A DNA stretch of 64,000 bases from Arenibacter aquaticus (GCF_003957295.1 NZ_RQPJ01000002.1:62001-126000), one strand, 5' to 3'; numbered from the stretch's first letter, positions 28,828 through 37,041 are shown. Numbers and translations are program-made. Notes: generated by a model not told the origin, from the letters alone.

Positions 28828-28842
28828 TGCACTTCCGTTGCA
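28828..28842. promoter_or_regulatory. Second TGCA-type operator candidate, upstream of SpoIIAA-like/P-type ATPase genes
   Basis: TGCACT-TCC-GTTGCA shares the left TGCA and the complete right GTTGCA half with the palindrome at 21756-21770. It is followed by TACTTTG at 28856-28862, a possible -7 element. It starts two bases after the fur stop. Confidence 0.4.
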
Positions 28843-28883
28843 CGGTTTAAACCTGTACTTTGAACGCTGAAAAATAAGAACTT

Positions 28884-29240
28884 ATGATACAGTTTATAGA
28901 TACGAATAAAGAGAGCCTGATTGCCGCAAAGCTTTCGGGTAAATTGAACGAAGAAAATTTAAAGACCATTCACAAACAAATCCATCGAATCATCGACAAG
29001 GGTCACAAAGTGGACTTCTATTTTGAAATGGAAGATTTTGAAGGCTATACTATTGAAGGGTTTTGGGAAGACATCAAGACTGATGTAGCCCATATCAAGG
29101 ATTACGGGAAAATAGCATTCGTGGGAAATGAAAAATGGCAGGAATGGGCAGCAAAGGCAACCGACTTCTTCACAAGCTCGGAAGTAAAATACTTCGATTT
29201 AAAAGATAAAGAACAATCAAAAATTTGGATCTCAAAATAG
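28884..29240 (+). CDS. SpoIIAA/STAS-like protein
   Basis: 118 residues, with the α/β pattern of the SpoIIAA-like (STAS/SEC14) family: KLSGKLNEENLKTIHKQIHRII, then HKVDFYFEMEDFEGYTIEGFWEDIK. It is soluble, with no metal motif. The stop is directly followed by the P-type ATPase start (TAGATG), so they are coexpressed. Its role beside a metal pump is unknown; similar small proteins occur in flavobacterial metal islands. Confidence 0.75.
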   Translation: MIQFIDTNKESLIAAKLSGKLNEENLKTIHKQIHRIIDKGHKVDFYFEMEDFEGYTIEGFWEDIKTDVAHIKDYGKIAFVGNEKWQEWAAKATDFFTSSEVKYFDLKDKEQSKIWISK

Positions 29241-31211
29241 ATGAAAAAGAAAAAAGTAAATTTACGCGACATAGACCCTAAAGAACATAAGGGCGAGCAC
29301 AGCCACGATGACGGACACAATCACAGCAGTCCGGAAGAATTGTCCAACTTCAGAACTTATTTGCCTGCCATTTTCAGCTTTGTGATGCTGATCGCTGGTA
29401 TTGCCATTGATTATTTTGATGCCTTTCCCTTCTTTAAAGGTTGGATTCGCATAGTCTGGTATACTGTGGCTTATATTCCGGTGGGATTTCCTGTCATACG
29501 GGAAGGTTGGAACAGCATCTTAAAAGGCGACTTCTTCACGGAATTTTTCTTGATGTCCATTGCCACTTTGGGGGCATTTGCCATAGGCGAATATCCCGAA
29601 GGTGTGGCCGTAATGCTCTTTTATGCTGTGGGCGAGCTGTTTCAAAACGCAGCTGTAAATCGAGCCAAAAGAAACATTAAAGCACTACTCGACGTGCGCC
29701 CTAACGAAGCATTGGTCTATCGTGATGATGATTTTGTCTCTGTCAATCCTGAAACCGTCGAGATTGGCGAGAAAATTCAGGTACGCGTGGGCGAAAAAGT
29801 ACCACTCGATGGTATTTTACTATCAGATAAAGGGTCGTTTAATACCGCAGCGTTAACGGGCGAAAGCAAGCCCGATACGATTGCAAAAGGCGAAAAGGTT
29901 TTTGCGGGAAGCATCAATCTCGATGGTGTCATCGAAGTTGAAACCACCAAAGAATTTAAGGACAGTTCCATTGCCCGTATTCTGGATATGGTGCAAAATG
30001 CTACTGCCCGCAAATCAAAGACTGAATTGTTTATCAGAAAGTTTGCAAGGATTTACACACCTATCGTTGTATTTCTGGCTATTGGTCTGACTTTTCTTCC
30101 TTATTTCTTTATTGATGATTACGTGTTTCGTGATTGGTTGTACAGAGCATTAATTTTCTTAGTTATTTCCTGTCCCTGTGCATTGGTTATTTCCATTCCT
30201 TTGGGCTATTTCGGTGGTCTGGGTGCAGCATCACGTAACGGTATTTTATTCAAGGGCGCATCCTTTTTGGATGCGATGACCAAAGTAAATACCGTGGTAA
30301 TGGACAAAACGGGAACTGTTACCAAAGGGGTCTTTAAGATTAAGGAAGTGGTCAATAATTCCGCTTTCGCGGAAGCAGAATTTATGCAATACCTAATGGC
30401 AATGGAAGAGCAATCCACCCATCCCATTGCAAAAGCAATACTGGAATATAAAGCTGACGGTGCCGACTTGGAAGCAACCGAAGTTTCCGAAGTCGCTGGA
30501 AAGGGCTTAAAAGGAACTGTCAACGGAAAAACCGTTTTGGTCGGTAACAAAGCACTAATGACTTCGAACAGTATCGAAGTTCCCTCTGAAACCGATAGCA
30601 TTGTAGAATCCATAGTAATGGTTGCCATTGAAGGAAAGTTTGCAGGTTATGTAACCATTGCCGATGAACTGAAAGAAGATGCCCACCAAGCTATTAAGCA
30701 AATAAGGGAAGCTGGAATTTCAAAAATCATAATGCTTTCGGGCGATAAAGATTCCATTACGCAACAGGTTTCCAAAGAATTAAATATTGATTGGGCAAAA
30801 GGTGGCCTACTACCGGAAGATAAGCTGAACGAGGTAGAAGAACTCAAAAAACAACCTGAAACGAAAGTAGCCTTTATAGGCGATGGTATAAATGATGCGC
30901 CTGTGTTGGCAGCAAGTGGTGTAGGTATCGCAATGGGTGGCTTGGGTAGTGATGTTGCCATTGAGACGGCGGATGTTATCATCCAAACCGACCAACCAAG
31001 TAAAATTGCCAGGGCAATTAAAATTGGGCGTTCTACCCGAAAAATTGTTTGGCAAAATATTGGCTTGGCATTTGGGGTGAAAGTAATTGTGCTTATTCTT
31101 GGTGCAGGTGGTCTTGCCACAATGTGGGAAGCGGTGTTTGCCGATGTGGGTGTGGCGTTGCTTGCTATTTTAAATGCGGTTCGGTTGCAACGGATGAAAT
31201 GGCAATCATAA
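29241..31211 (+). CDS. Heavy-metal P1B-type ATPase with His-rich N-terminus
   Basis: 656 residues. A short His/Asp-rich head (KGEHSHDDGHNHSS) replaces a CxxC-type HMA domain. TM helices, an actuator domain (TGESKPD), the metal-binding SCPCALVIS in TM6, the phosphorylation motif DKTGTVTKG, an HP motif (STHPIAKAI) and the GDGINDAPVLA hinge are all present. SPC and the His-rich head suggest Zn2+/Cd2+/Co2+ export from the cytoplasm (ZntA/CadA type). It forms a two-gene transcript with the SpoIIAA-like gene and is probably metal-regulated through the palindrome at 28828. Confidence 0.95.
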   Translation: MKKKKVNLRDIDPKEHKGEHSHDDGHNHSSPEELSNFRTYLPAIFSFVMLIAGIAIDYFDAFPFFKGWIRIVWYTVAYIPVGFPVIREGWNSILKGDFFTEFFLMSIATLGAFAIGEYPEGVAVMLFYAVGELFQNAAVNRAKRNIKALLDVRPNEALVYRDDDFVSVNPETVEIGEKIQVRVGEKVPLDGILLSDKGSFNTAALTGESKPDTIAKGEKVFAGSINLDGVIEVETTKEFKDSSIARILDMVQNATARKSKTELFIRKFARIYTPIVVFLAIGLTFLPYFFIDDYVFRDWLYRALIFLVISCPCALVISIPLGYFGGLGAASRNGILFKGASFLDAMTKVNTVVMDKTGTVTKGVFKIKEVVNNSAFAEAEFMQYLMAMEEQSTHPIAKAILEYKADGADLEATEVSEVAGKGLKGTVNGKTVLVGNKALMTSNSIEVPSETDSIVESIVMVAIEGKFAGYVTIADELKEDAHQAIKQIREAGISKIIMLSGDKDSITQQVSKELNIDWAKGGLLPEDKLNEVEELKKQPETKVAFIGDGINDAPVLAASGVGIAMGGLGSDVAIETADVIIQTDQPSKIARAIKIGRSTRKIVWQNIGLAFGVKVIVLILGAGGLATMWEAVFADVGVALLAILNAVRLQRMKWQS

Positions 31212-31295
31212 TGTTTCAAAGTTCTCATAAGGTTGCTGCTAAAGATTTACCGATAAAAATCCGCTATCTTTATAGGTCACAACACGTCCTATTTT

Positions 31296-31781
31296 ATGAT
31301 ACATATTCTTACAACAGGTGGCACCATTGAGGGACTGGATTATGTAGATGGTCAAGGTATTGCCCAATCAAATATCAGTATTCAGGGCTTTCTTGACAAA
31401 GCCAATATTGGTTTTGATTACACCATAGAAAGTGTTTTCAAAAAAGATAGCAGAGCCATAACGGATGATGACCGAGAGCAGTTGGTTTGCAAGATTAAGG
31501 AATCAACTGCGACTAAGATTTTAATAACACACGGTACTTTCACAATGGAAGATACCGCAAAATATATAGGAAGGCTCAATCTGAAAAAAACCATTGTTCT
31601 GGTCGGGTCTTTCATTTTAGGCTCATCTGAGAACACAGATGCACCATTTAATTTAGGATATGCAATCAGCTCGCTACAGCTTCTAAAACCGGATGTTTAT
31701 ATTGCTATGAACGGACAAATTTTTCTTTGGAACAATGTTTCAAAAAATTTAGAAACCAACAAATTTGAGCGCAATGAGTAG
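31296..31781 (+). CDS. Asparaginase N-terminal-like small protein
   Basis: 161 residues. It opens with MIHILTTGGTIEGLDYVDG, containing the asparaginase TGGTIxG nucleophile-Thr motif, and later KILITHGTFTMEDTAKYIG, the HGTDTMEDTA-like second motif (here HGTFTMEDT). Only the N-terminal asparaginase domain is present; classical enzymes are over 300 residues. Such short forms are common in Bacteroidetes, and their activity is untested. A TATCTTTA -7-like element (31267-31274) lies before it. It is followed 8 bp later by the membrane LuxR regulator. Confidence 0.8.
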   Translation: MIHILTTGGTIEGLDYVDGQGIAQSNISIQGFLDKANIGFDYTIESVFKKDSRAITDDDREQLVCKIKESTATKILITHGTFTMEDTAKYIGRLNLKKTIVLVGSFILGSSENTDAPFNLGYAISSLQLLKPDVYIAMNGQIFLWNNVSKNLETNKFERNE

Positions 31782-31789
31782 GAATATAA

Positions 31790-32704
31790 ATGTTTGGGAC
31801 ATCAATACATTGGACAACGTTCTTCTATCTTTTAGTAGATACGTTCATTGTGTTGCTTACCCTTTATTTTTCAAGAAAGAAAACTCGCAGTAGTCTGAGG
31901 CGATTTCTTTATCTCGGAATTTTATTTATTGCCTATAATGCCACTGGCGGGTTTCTACCCGTAGAAAACTTCCCTGGACCTTTTATCCTTCAATACATCA
32001 TCACTTACGGTGTGGCCATTGCGCTTTGCGTTTATATTGTTTACTACCTTTATAAAGAGTATGATATCGTAGTATTAAAGTTCAACTCATCCATTAGAAA
32101 TCTCGCTATACTGGCAAGCGTTAGCTTTGTAGTTTTATTTTTGATTCCCTATTTTCTGACAGAATCACTGAAATCGGCACGTTTTCTTTTTACCATTCCC
32201 ATTTCTATAATAGCCTTTATTTTTCTGTTTATTTTTTACCGCAGAATTGCAAATCCCAGCAACCCAAATACCTTTATAGTAAGGCGAAACAAGCTGTCGA
32301 TGGTTAGTGTGGCAAGCATAGCCTTATTACCCATTTGTACGGTTATAGGCGACTACCAATGGATAACTTTTACAGTAATGAACTTGGCTTTTTTTGCGAT
32401 AACCGCTATTGAAGCAGATAGGTATTTATACTTTATAGAAAACAATAATCGAATGTATGAGGTATTCGCCCTAAAGAAAAAACAACGGGATGAATCTGTA
32501 GAACGCAAAATCATCTATGAAGATTTAACCCGAAGGGAAATCGAGGTAGCCTTGTCAATTCTGAGCAATTTGAGCTATAGAAATATTGCCAAAGATTTAT
32601 TCATCGCTGAAAGTACCGTATCGAAACACGCATCCAATATCTTCAAAAAGACAGGCGTAAAGAATAGGCGTGAATTTTTAAAGCGATTCAGGAAGAAAAA
32701 GTAA
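31790..32704 (+). CDS. Membrane-bound LuxR-type regulator
   Basis: 304 residues. The N-terminal half has about six or seven hydrophobic segments (for example TTFFYLLVDTFIVLLTLYFS and IAFIFLFIFYRRI). The C-terminal half carries a LuxR/FixJ HTH (LTRREIEVALSILSNLSYRN, then ESTVSKHASNIFKKTGVKNR). It appears to be a one-component membrane sensor-regulator. The signal and targets are unknown. It follows the asparaginase-like gene by 8 bp. The next sequence downstream is the CCGTA/TACGG array. Confidence 0.85.
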   Translation: MFGTSIHWTTFFYLLVDTFIVLLTLYFSRKKTRSSLRRFLYLGILFIAYNATGGFLPVENFPGPFILQYIITYGVAIALCVYIVYYLYKEYDIVVLKFNSSIRNLAILASVSFVVLFLIPYFLTESLKSARFLFTIPISIIAFIFLFIFYRRIANPSNPNTFIVRRNKLSMVSVASIALLPICTVIGDYQWITFTVMNLAFFAITAIEADRYLYFIENNNRMYEVFALKKKQRDESVERKIIYEDLTRREIEVALSILSNLSYRNIAKDLFIAESTVSKHASNIFKKTGVKNRREFLKRFRKKK

Positions 32705-32755
32705 GCAAATTCAATTCTTTACAAAACCCACTATTGGCAATGCCTCACAAGTTAT

Positions 32756-32793
32756 CCGTAGAAAAATACGGACTATTCCGTAATTATATACGG
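32756..32793. repeat. Array of four alternating CCGTA/TACGG half-sites, 11-bp period
   Basis: Half-sites start at 32756 (CCGTA), 32767 (TACGG), 32778 (CCGTA) and 32789 (TACGG), each exactly 11 bp after the previous and separated by 6-bp AT-rich spacers. Sites face alternately inward and outward, one helical turn apart. It lies between the LuxR gene and rteC, 190 bp before rteC. The same half-sites reappear downstream of rteC, so a common DNA-binding protein, probably RteC, is inferred. Confidence 0.6.
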
Positions 32794-32981
32794 TACGTTT
32801 TCCTTGTAAAAATCCCAAGGTAAAGTTACTTTAGATAGAGTTCCCTAAAATACATCAATGAATCACAAATTTTATGAAGCGTGACTTTCATTTATACCAT
32901 TTTGCAGGACTATGACATCATTTAACCAACCTTATCAACTAAATCCCATTTCTATGGTTTACATCATTAAAGTTCCTGCTT

Positions 32982-33818
32982 ATGAACTCACAATTGCTAT
33001 CTCAAAAACTTTTAAAGGATCTGGATGAAATCAAAATTCAGAATGGAAACATTATAGAAAGTGCCTACCTTTCCATAAAGGCCTGTCGCAAACTACTGAG
33101 CGCCTACAAAAAAGAAATAATTAAAACGAAATTTAAGACAGTTCAAGATGAGATAAATTTCTTCAAGAACACAAAGCAGATTCCACTCATTAAACTCATC
33201 TACTTTTCTGAAATACATTCATTTGAGATTCAACTTCCCAAAGGCGATAAGGATGCTCAACTAAAATCGATAAAGAAAAAAATCAATAAAATAAATCGAT
33301 TCTTCCTTTACAATATTGACTTTGGACGTTATGTGAATTCTGGGGCTACCCATTTTGACAAAGAGTATTACACACGGGATTATCTGGAAGCCTTTCATAT
33401 CACAACATCCAAATTCTACTTCCAAGACCCTGAATTTTGTACACCAAGAGATATGCTTTTGGGTAAATACAAGGCGTACGATTATTTAGTGACCTATTTT
33501 GATGAAAAGAAAGATAGGGTTCGCAAAGGATTAAACGGAAAACACAAGAGCATCAAACCAATGGAAAAAATTGATTGGCCATTTTCAAATACGGATTACG
33601 TAGAATTGCTCTATGCACTATGTTCAAAAGGATTGGGAAAACAAAACAATCAAGGCATTATGCAGGTTTCAAAAAAGTTGGAACAACTATTTAATATTGA
33701 ACCAAAGGACATCTACAAAACCTATCAGGACATTAAAAACAGGAAAAACAGCCGAACACTTTTTCTCGACGAACTTTCTACATCACTACTCATTGAAATG
33801 GATAAAAGCGAGGAATAG
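32982..33818 (+). CDS. rteC: RteC-like conjugative transposon regulator
   Basis: 278 residues, similar in layout to RteC of Bacteroides CTnDOT, which activates the excision operon after induction. Visible features: a charged helical N-terminus, the FGRYVNSGATHFDKEYYTRD block and a C-terminal region with WPFSNTDYVELLYALCSKGLG and YKTYQDIKNRKNSRTLFLDELS. The last of these is typical of RteC. It probably controls the HTH/excision or transfer genes downstream. The flanking CCGTA/TACGG sites on both sides of the gene support autoregulation plus control of the 34.1-kb promoter, by inference. Confidence 0.88.
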   Translation: MNSQLLSQKLLKDLDEIKIQNGNIIESAYLSIKACRKLLSAYKKEIIKTKFKTVQDEINFFKNTKQIPLIKLIYFSEIHSFEIQLPKGDKDAQLKSIKKKINKINRFFLYNIDFGRYVNSGATHFDKEYYTRDYLEAFHITTSKFYFQDPEFCTPRDMLLGKYKAYDYLVTYFDEKKDRVRKGLNGKHKSIKPMEKIDWPFSNTDYVELLYALCSKGLGKQNNQGIMQVSKKLEQLFNIEPKDIYKTYQDIKNRKNSRTLFLDELSTSLLIEMDKSEE

Positions 33819-33866
33819 ACCTTCATTTCCCTCTATAAATAGTACACTTTAAACTGTTAAAAAATG

Positions 33867-33890
33867 ACCGTAGTACGGTTGACCTACGGT
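33867..33890. promoter_or_regulatory. ACCGTA-N-TACGGT palindrome plus extra TACGGT half-site
   Basis: ACCGTA-G-TACGGT (33867-33879) is a 6-1-6 palindrome. Another TACGGT begins 11 bp after the first TACGG, again one helical turn. It lies just downstream of rteC and about 250 bp before the HTH gene. Same half-site as the array upstream of rteC. Confidence 0.55.
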
Positions 33891-34003
33891 AATCGAGTTC
33901 CGCATCAATTTACCATAAATTTTAGAGTGATTTGATAGCATCATTTCATAAAAATTATCTCAAAACAGTATAAAACACACCAAATTTCAAGATGTTAAAT
34001 TTT

Positions 34004-34018
34004 GACCGTACTACGGTC
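34004..34018. promoter_or_regulatory. GACCGTA-C-TACGGTC palindrome upstream of HTH gene
   Basis: A perfect 7-1-7 palindrome, an almost identical copy of the one at 33867. It lies about 120 bp before the excisionase-like gene and just upstream of the leader hairpin, fitting an activator or operator site. Confidence 0.6.
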
Positions 34019-34080
34019 GTACTGGGGAATAAAATCCAATAAACCTATTCAAATTTGTAGAACGAAAGTCAAATTAGGTC

Positions 34081-34119
34081 AGGGACTATCAATTAAAAGT
34101 ATGAACCCAGATAGTCCCT
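34081..34119 (+). terminator. Leader hairpin before the HTH gene (possible attenuator)
   Basis: AGGGACTATC (34081-34090) pairs perfectly with GATAGTCCCT (34110-34119), a 10-bp stem with a 19-nt loop followed by TTCTATT. It is in the 5' leader of the gene starting at 34141. A strong stem with a short T-rich tail could terminate or attenuate transcription, or sequester the leader. Confidence 0.45.
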
Positions 34120-34140
34120 TTCTATTAAAACCGTTCTATT

Positions 34141-34425
34141 ATGCCGACAAGTATTATTACCACAGACGACCTTCGGGAATTCAAAATGGAATTGCTCGAT
34201 GACATCAAAAAACTACTTACCAGACAAGCCAGCGGGAAACTAAAAAAATACCTCAAATCTTCAGAGGTTATGGATTTGCTTCAAGTGAGTCCGGGCACTT
34301 TGCAAAACCTACGCATCAATGGCACATTACCATACACGAAGGTTGGTGGCATTATTTATTACGATACAGAGGAAATACAAAAAGTGATGGATGCCAACCG
34401 TGTGCACCACGGTCTAAATTCTTAA
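34141..34425 (+). CDS. Excisionase-like HTH protein
   Basis: 94 residues. An N-terminal helix is followed by a MerR-like/HTH_17 DNA-binding domain: LKKYLKSSEVMDLLQVSPGTL, then NLRINGTLPYTKVGGIIYYD, the characteristic winged ending. Such proteins in Bacteroidetes ICEs act as recombination directionality factors or local regulators. It starts a compact run with the two replication-like genes (3-bp gap to the next). Confidence 0.85.
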   Translation: MPTSIITTDDLREFKMELLDDIKKLLTRQASGKLKKYLKSSEVMDLLQVSPGTLQNLRINGTLPYTKVGGIIYYDTEEIQKVMDANRVHHGLNS

Positions 34426-34428
34426 GCG

Positions 34429-35181
34429 ATGAACTATATAAAGCTACTTAATGCGGCTTTTGAAAAGTTCTATTTTGATGACCGCCTAAATCCTACCCAT
34501 ATCAGTTTGTATATGGCGCTGTTCCAAGAATGGAACAGCTCTCGGTTTATGGATGAATTCTATGTAAACCGTAGGGAACTGATGCGCGTTGCCAAGATTG
34601 GTTCAAAATCAACATACCATAGATGTATTGTGGAATTAGATTCTTGGCAGTACCTATCCTACTTTCCTTCCAACAATCCCTACAAGGGCAGCAAAATCAA
34701 GATGGCCATTATTGGGACAAGTGATGAACCAGTTGTGGGACAGTACAATCCCATTTTAGAACAGCTTGCGGAACAGTACCATCCCAGAGGTGTACCGCTT
34801 GAGGGACACCACCATCCCAAAAACGGACAGGTTGTGTACCAACACCGTCCCATAGATGGACAAGCATTGGTATCTAATACAAACAATATCAAACAAGAAA
34901 ACAATATAAAACAGCCAAAGGGCAGGCAGGCTGTTATTTTATTTTTTGAAGAAAAAGATTTTGATGCTGATGAAGCAAAAAAATTCTACGAGCATTATGC
35001 CGACCGGGAATGGAAAACAAGCGACGGAAAACCGATACGTGATTGGCGCTCATTGGCCACAAACTGGATGGATAGAACTGAGCTTTTCGAAGAAGAAAAC
35101 AAACCAAACAAAAAAGAAGTGTCCCAAATCAAGGACAACTTGCGAACCACTAAAAACAAGGACTATGGACAACCCCTCTAA
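34429..35181 (+). CDS. Replisome-organiser-like protein
   Basis: 250 residues. The N-terminal half contains a winged-helix-like region (LNPTHISLYMALFQEWN; FYVNRRELMRVAKIGSKSTYHR). A low-complexity Pro/His linker follows (about 105-155). The C-terminal end has HYADREWKTSDGKPIRDWRS, resembling the DnaD-type/phage replication C-terminal motif (W-K-T-x-G-K-P-I-x-x-W). Together with the overlapping DnaC-like gene it suggests ICE replication after excision. It is not a match to a named family from memory. Confidence 0.65.
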   Translation: MNYIKLLNAAFEKFYFDDRLNPTHISLYMALFQEWNSSRFMDEFYVNRRELMRVAKIGSKSTYHRCIVELDSWQYLSYFPSNNPYKGSKIKMAIIGTSDEPVVGQYNPILEQLAEQYHPRGVPLEGHHHPKNGQVVYQHRPIDGQALVSNTNNIKQENNIKQPKGRQAVILFFEEKDFDADEAKKFYEHYADREWKTSDGKPIRDWRSLATNWMDRTELFEEENKPNKKEVSQIKDNLRTTKNKDYGQPL

Positions 35182-35827
35182 AATTATCGAAGGTGGCGTG
35201 GAATATTCGCTGGGAAAATTTGATGGTAAAAGTGTGCTCTACGACTTTCCTAAAATTCTGATTTACTTGAATGCCAAAGGCAAACTATTGTTCGGAAAAA
35301 AATTTAGGATTTACGATGAGGACAAGGATATTCTACTGAAGCTCTGTTCTTACTTCATCAAGGACAAGGAAAATTGTAATACCTACGGAATTGATATTGA
35401 CAAAGGTATTTTACTTTCTGGACCAGTAGGTTGTGGGAAAACCAGTTTGATGAAATTGCTACGACATTTAGTTCCCTTGCAACGCCCGTATGAAATGATT
35501 CCGTGCCGTAACGTAACATTCAGCTTTAACCATCTTGGTTTTAAAACGGTTGAGGAATATGGCAACACCAAATTCTATTGTTTTGATGATTTAGGCGTAG
35601 AACCATCTGGAAGATTTTATGGCAAGGATCTCAATGTGATGGGCGAAGTACTCTTGTCTCGGTACGAACTTTATCTCGATACCAAACGCAAAATCAAGAC
35701 ACACGCCACTACCAATCTCAACGCCGAAGAACTGGAAGAACGCTATGGTAATCGCGTCCGTAGCCGGATGCGGGAACTCTTTAATTTGATTGCATTTGAT
35801 AAAGGGGCTGGGGATAAGAGGAAGTAG
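35165..35827 (+). CDS. DnaC-like AAA+ helicase loader
   Basis: 220 residues from ATG 35165, overlapping the preceding gene by 17 bases. Walker A is GPVGCGKTSL, Walker B YCFDDLG, and arginine-rich sensor residues lie in GNRVRSRMRELFNLI. This is the DnaC/IstB type of small AAA+ ATPase that loads replicative helicase. Its partner is likely the replisome-organiser-like product. The frame is open further upstream, but the coupled ATG fits better. Confidence 0.8.
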   Translation: MDNPSKIIEGGVEYSLGKFDGKSVLYDFPKILIYLNAKGKLLFGKKFRIYDEDKDILLKLCSYFIKDKENCNTYGIDIDKGILLSGPVGCGKTSLMKLLRHLVPLQRPYEMIPCRNVTFSFNHLGFKTVEEYGNTKFYCFDDLGVEPSGRFYGKDLNVMGEVLLSRYELYLDTKRKIKTHATTNLNAEELEERYGNRVRSRMRELFNLIAFDKGAGDKRK

Positions 35828-35931
35828 CTCAATTTCTGAAAGACTTATATAGCAGAATCACTTCTGAGATGAATTGTAACACAATATCCTTTAAGCTCTT
35901 TGTTAACTCTAAAAATAGTTCTTTCATAGTT

Positions 35932-36564
35932 TTAATGTTTTTGAAAGGTTTGTAATATGGCCAATGCAATAGGTTGGATGCTATTGGAATCTGAAATAAA
36001 TTTGCCCTCATCCTTATTACTCAAAAACCCCAATTCCAAAAGAAGCGAGGGACAATCATCAATAGTTTCCCGAAGCACTTGAAAGTTGGCAAACTTTACC
36101 CCTCTACTTTCATATCCCAATTCTTTATTGAGTGCAGCTTGCATTTGAAAAGCAAGCCAAGTAGCATCATCTGAATATACAGATGTTGCACCTTCCACAT
36201 AAACTTCCACGCCTCTTGCATTTGGATTATCCGAATGGTTGCAATGCAAGGACACGAATAAATCAGCTTTTAGGACCTTGGCCAGTTTCGATCTATCCGA
36301 TAATGAAATAAGTGTATCGGTGTACCTGGTCAAATAAATGTCCAAAGGCTTTTCAGCTGTACTATTAAGCTTCAAGATGGCATTTGCAATATTGAGCGCA
36401 ACATCCTTTTCTTGGATTCCATTAATACCTATTGCGCCCGAATCTTTTCCACCGTGTCCGACGTCAATTACAATTCGTTTTTGGATTGCAGTTTCCTGAC
36501 CAAAAATGATACATATTTTTAGAAGCAAAAAGACAAAACTGACGTTTTTGAGGACTTTTTTCAT
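35932..36564 (-). CDS. N-acetylmuramoyl-L-alanine amidase (Amidase_3)
   Basis: 210 residues from ATG 36564. A GTG at 36594 is also open but the ATG gives a good signal peptide (VLKNVSFVFLLLKICIIFG). Amidase_3 features: RIVIDVGHGGKDSGA (His), the QEKDVALNI Glu, DLFVSLHCNHSDN (His) and the catalytic LLLELGFLSNKDE. It cleaves peptide stems from peptidoglycan in the periplasm. Lying between the replication genes and tra on the opposite strand, it likely opens the wall for the transfer channel, in the position where lysozyme-like transfer proteins occur in other ICEs. Confidence 0.9.
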   Translation of the reverse strand: MKKVLKNVSFVFLLLKICIIFGQETAIQKRIVIDVGHGGKDSGAIGINGIQEKDVALNIANAILKLNSTAEKPLDIYLTRYTDTLISLSDRSKLAKVLKADLFVSLHCNHSDNPNARGVEVYVEGATSVYSDDATWLAFQMQAALNKELGYESRGVKFANFQVLRETIDDCPSLLLELGFLSNKDEGKFISDSNSIQPIALAILQTFQKH

Positions 36565-36715
36565 TTTCAATTTTCGAGTTATCAACAACTTCACTTCAAA
36601 ATTTCATAAAATTTGATGCCAAATAATAGCAACGGAATTCAAACAAAACCAAATAATATTTTATTCACAAATATTTGATTTTCAGTTATTTATATTCAAA
36701 TATATGTAAATTTCC

Positions 36716-36756
36716 CATAACGAAAACAACACAAAAATTTAAACTGTTACGTTATG
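36716..36756. promoter_or_regulatory. CATAACG/CGTTATG inverted repeat framing the traE leader
   Basis: CATAACG (36716-36722) and CGTTATG (36750-36756) are exact inverted copies, the second including the traE start codon. A further palindrome CAAATATTTG is at 36668-36677. Pairing would hide the start codon of the first tra gene, so translation control is possible. This is an inference from the bases only. Confidence 0.4.
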
Positions 36757-37041
36757 AAAAAATCACTCTATTTAGCATCCTTTCTTTCGCTCTTATCCAC
36801 TTCGCTATTTGCTCAAATTGGTGGCATTGAAGATTCCGTTAACGATGTGGGCGATACTATAAGAACCGTATTTCCCATTTTACTTGGTGTCATCTTTCTT
36901 GTTGGTTTCCTCTTTAATGCAGGACACTTCTTTGGCGAAAATGCTGACCTTAAAAAAGGGATTACCAGAGTACTCGTATTCGTTTTGATTGCCGGTGCAG
37001 TAGTCGGCATCTTCACTTACCTCATAGGAATTGTTGTGTAA
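36754..37041 (+). CDS. traE: TraE-type conjugal transfer protein (DUF4134)
   Basis: 95 residues. A signal peptide (LYLASFLSLLSTSLFAQ) precedes two hydrophobic helices (IRTVFPILLGVIFLVGFLFN and VLVFVLIAGAVVGIFTYLIG). This is the DUF4134/TraE family at the start of the Bacteroidetes tra operon, probably pilin-like (VirB2-like) or a channel component in the inner membrane. It is immediately followed by traF with no gap. Confidence 0.9.
   Translation: MKKSLYLASFLSLLSTSLFAQIGGIEDSVNDVGDTIRTVFPILLGVIFLVGFLFNAGHFFGENADLKKGITRVLVFVLIAGAVVGIFTYLIGIVV

Noticed and set aside
32756-32793. CRISPR-like array
   Set aside because: Units are 5 bp with 6-bp spacers and alternate in orientation; no cas genes are present.
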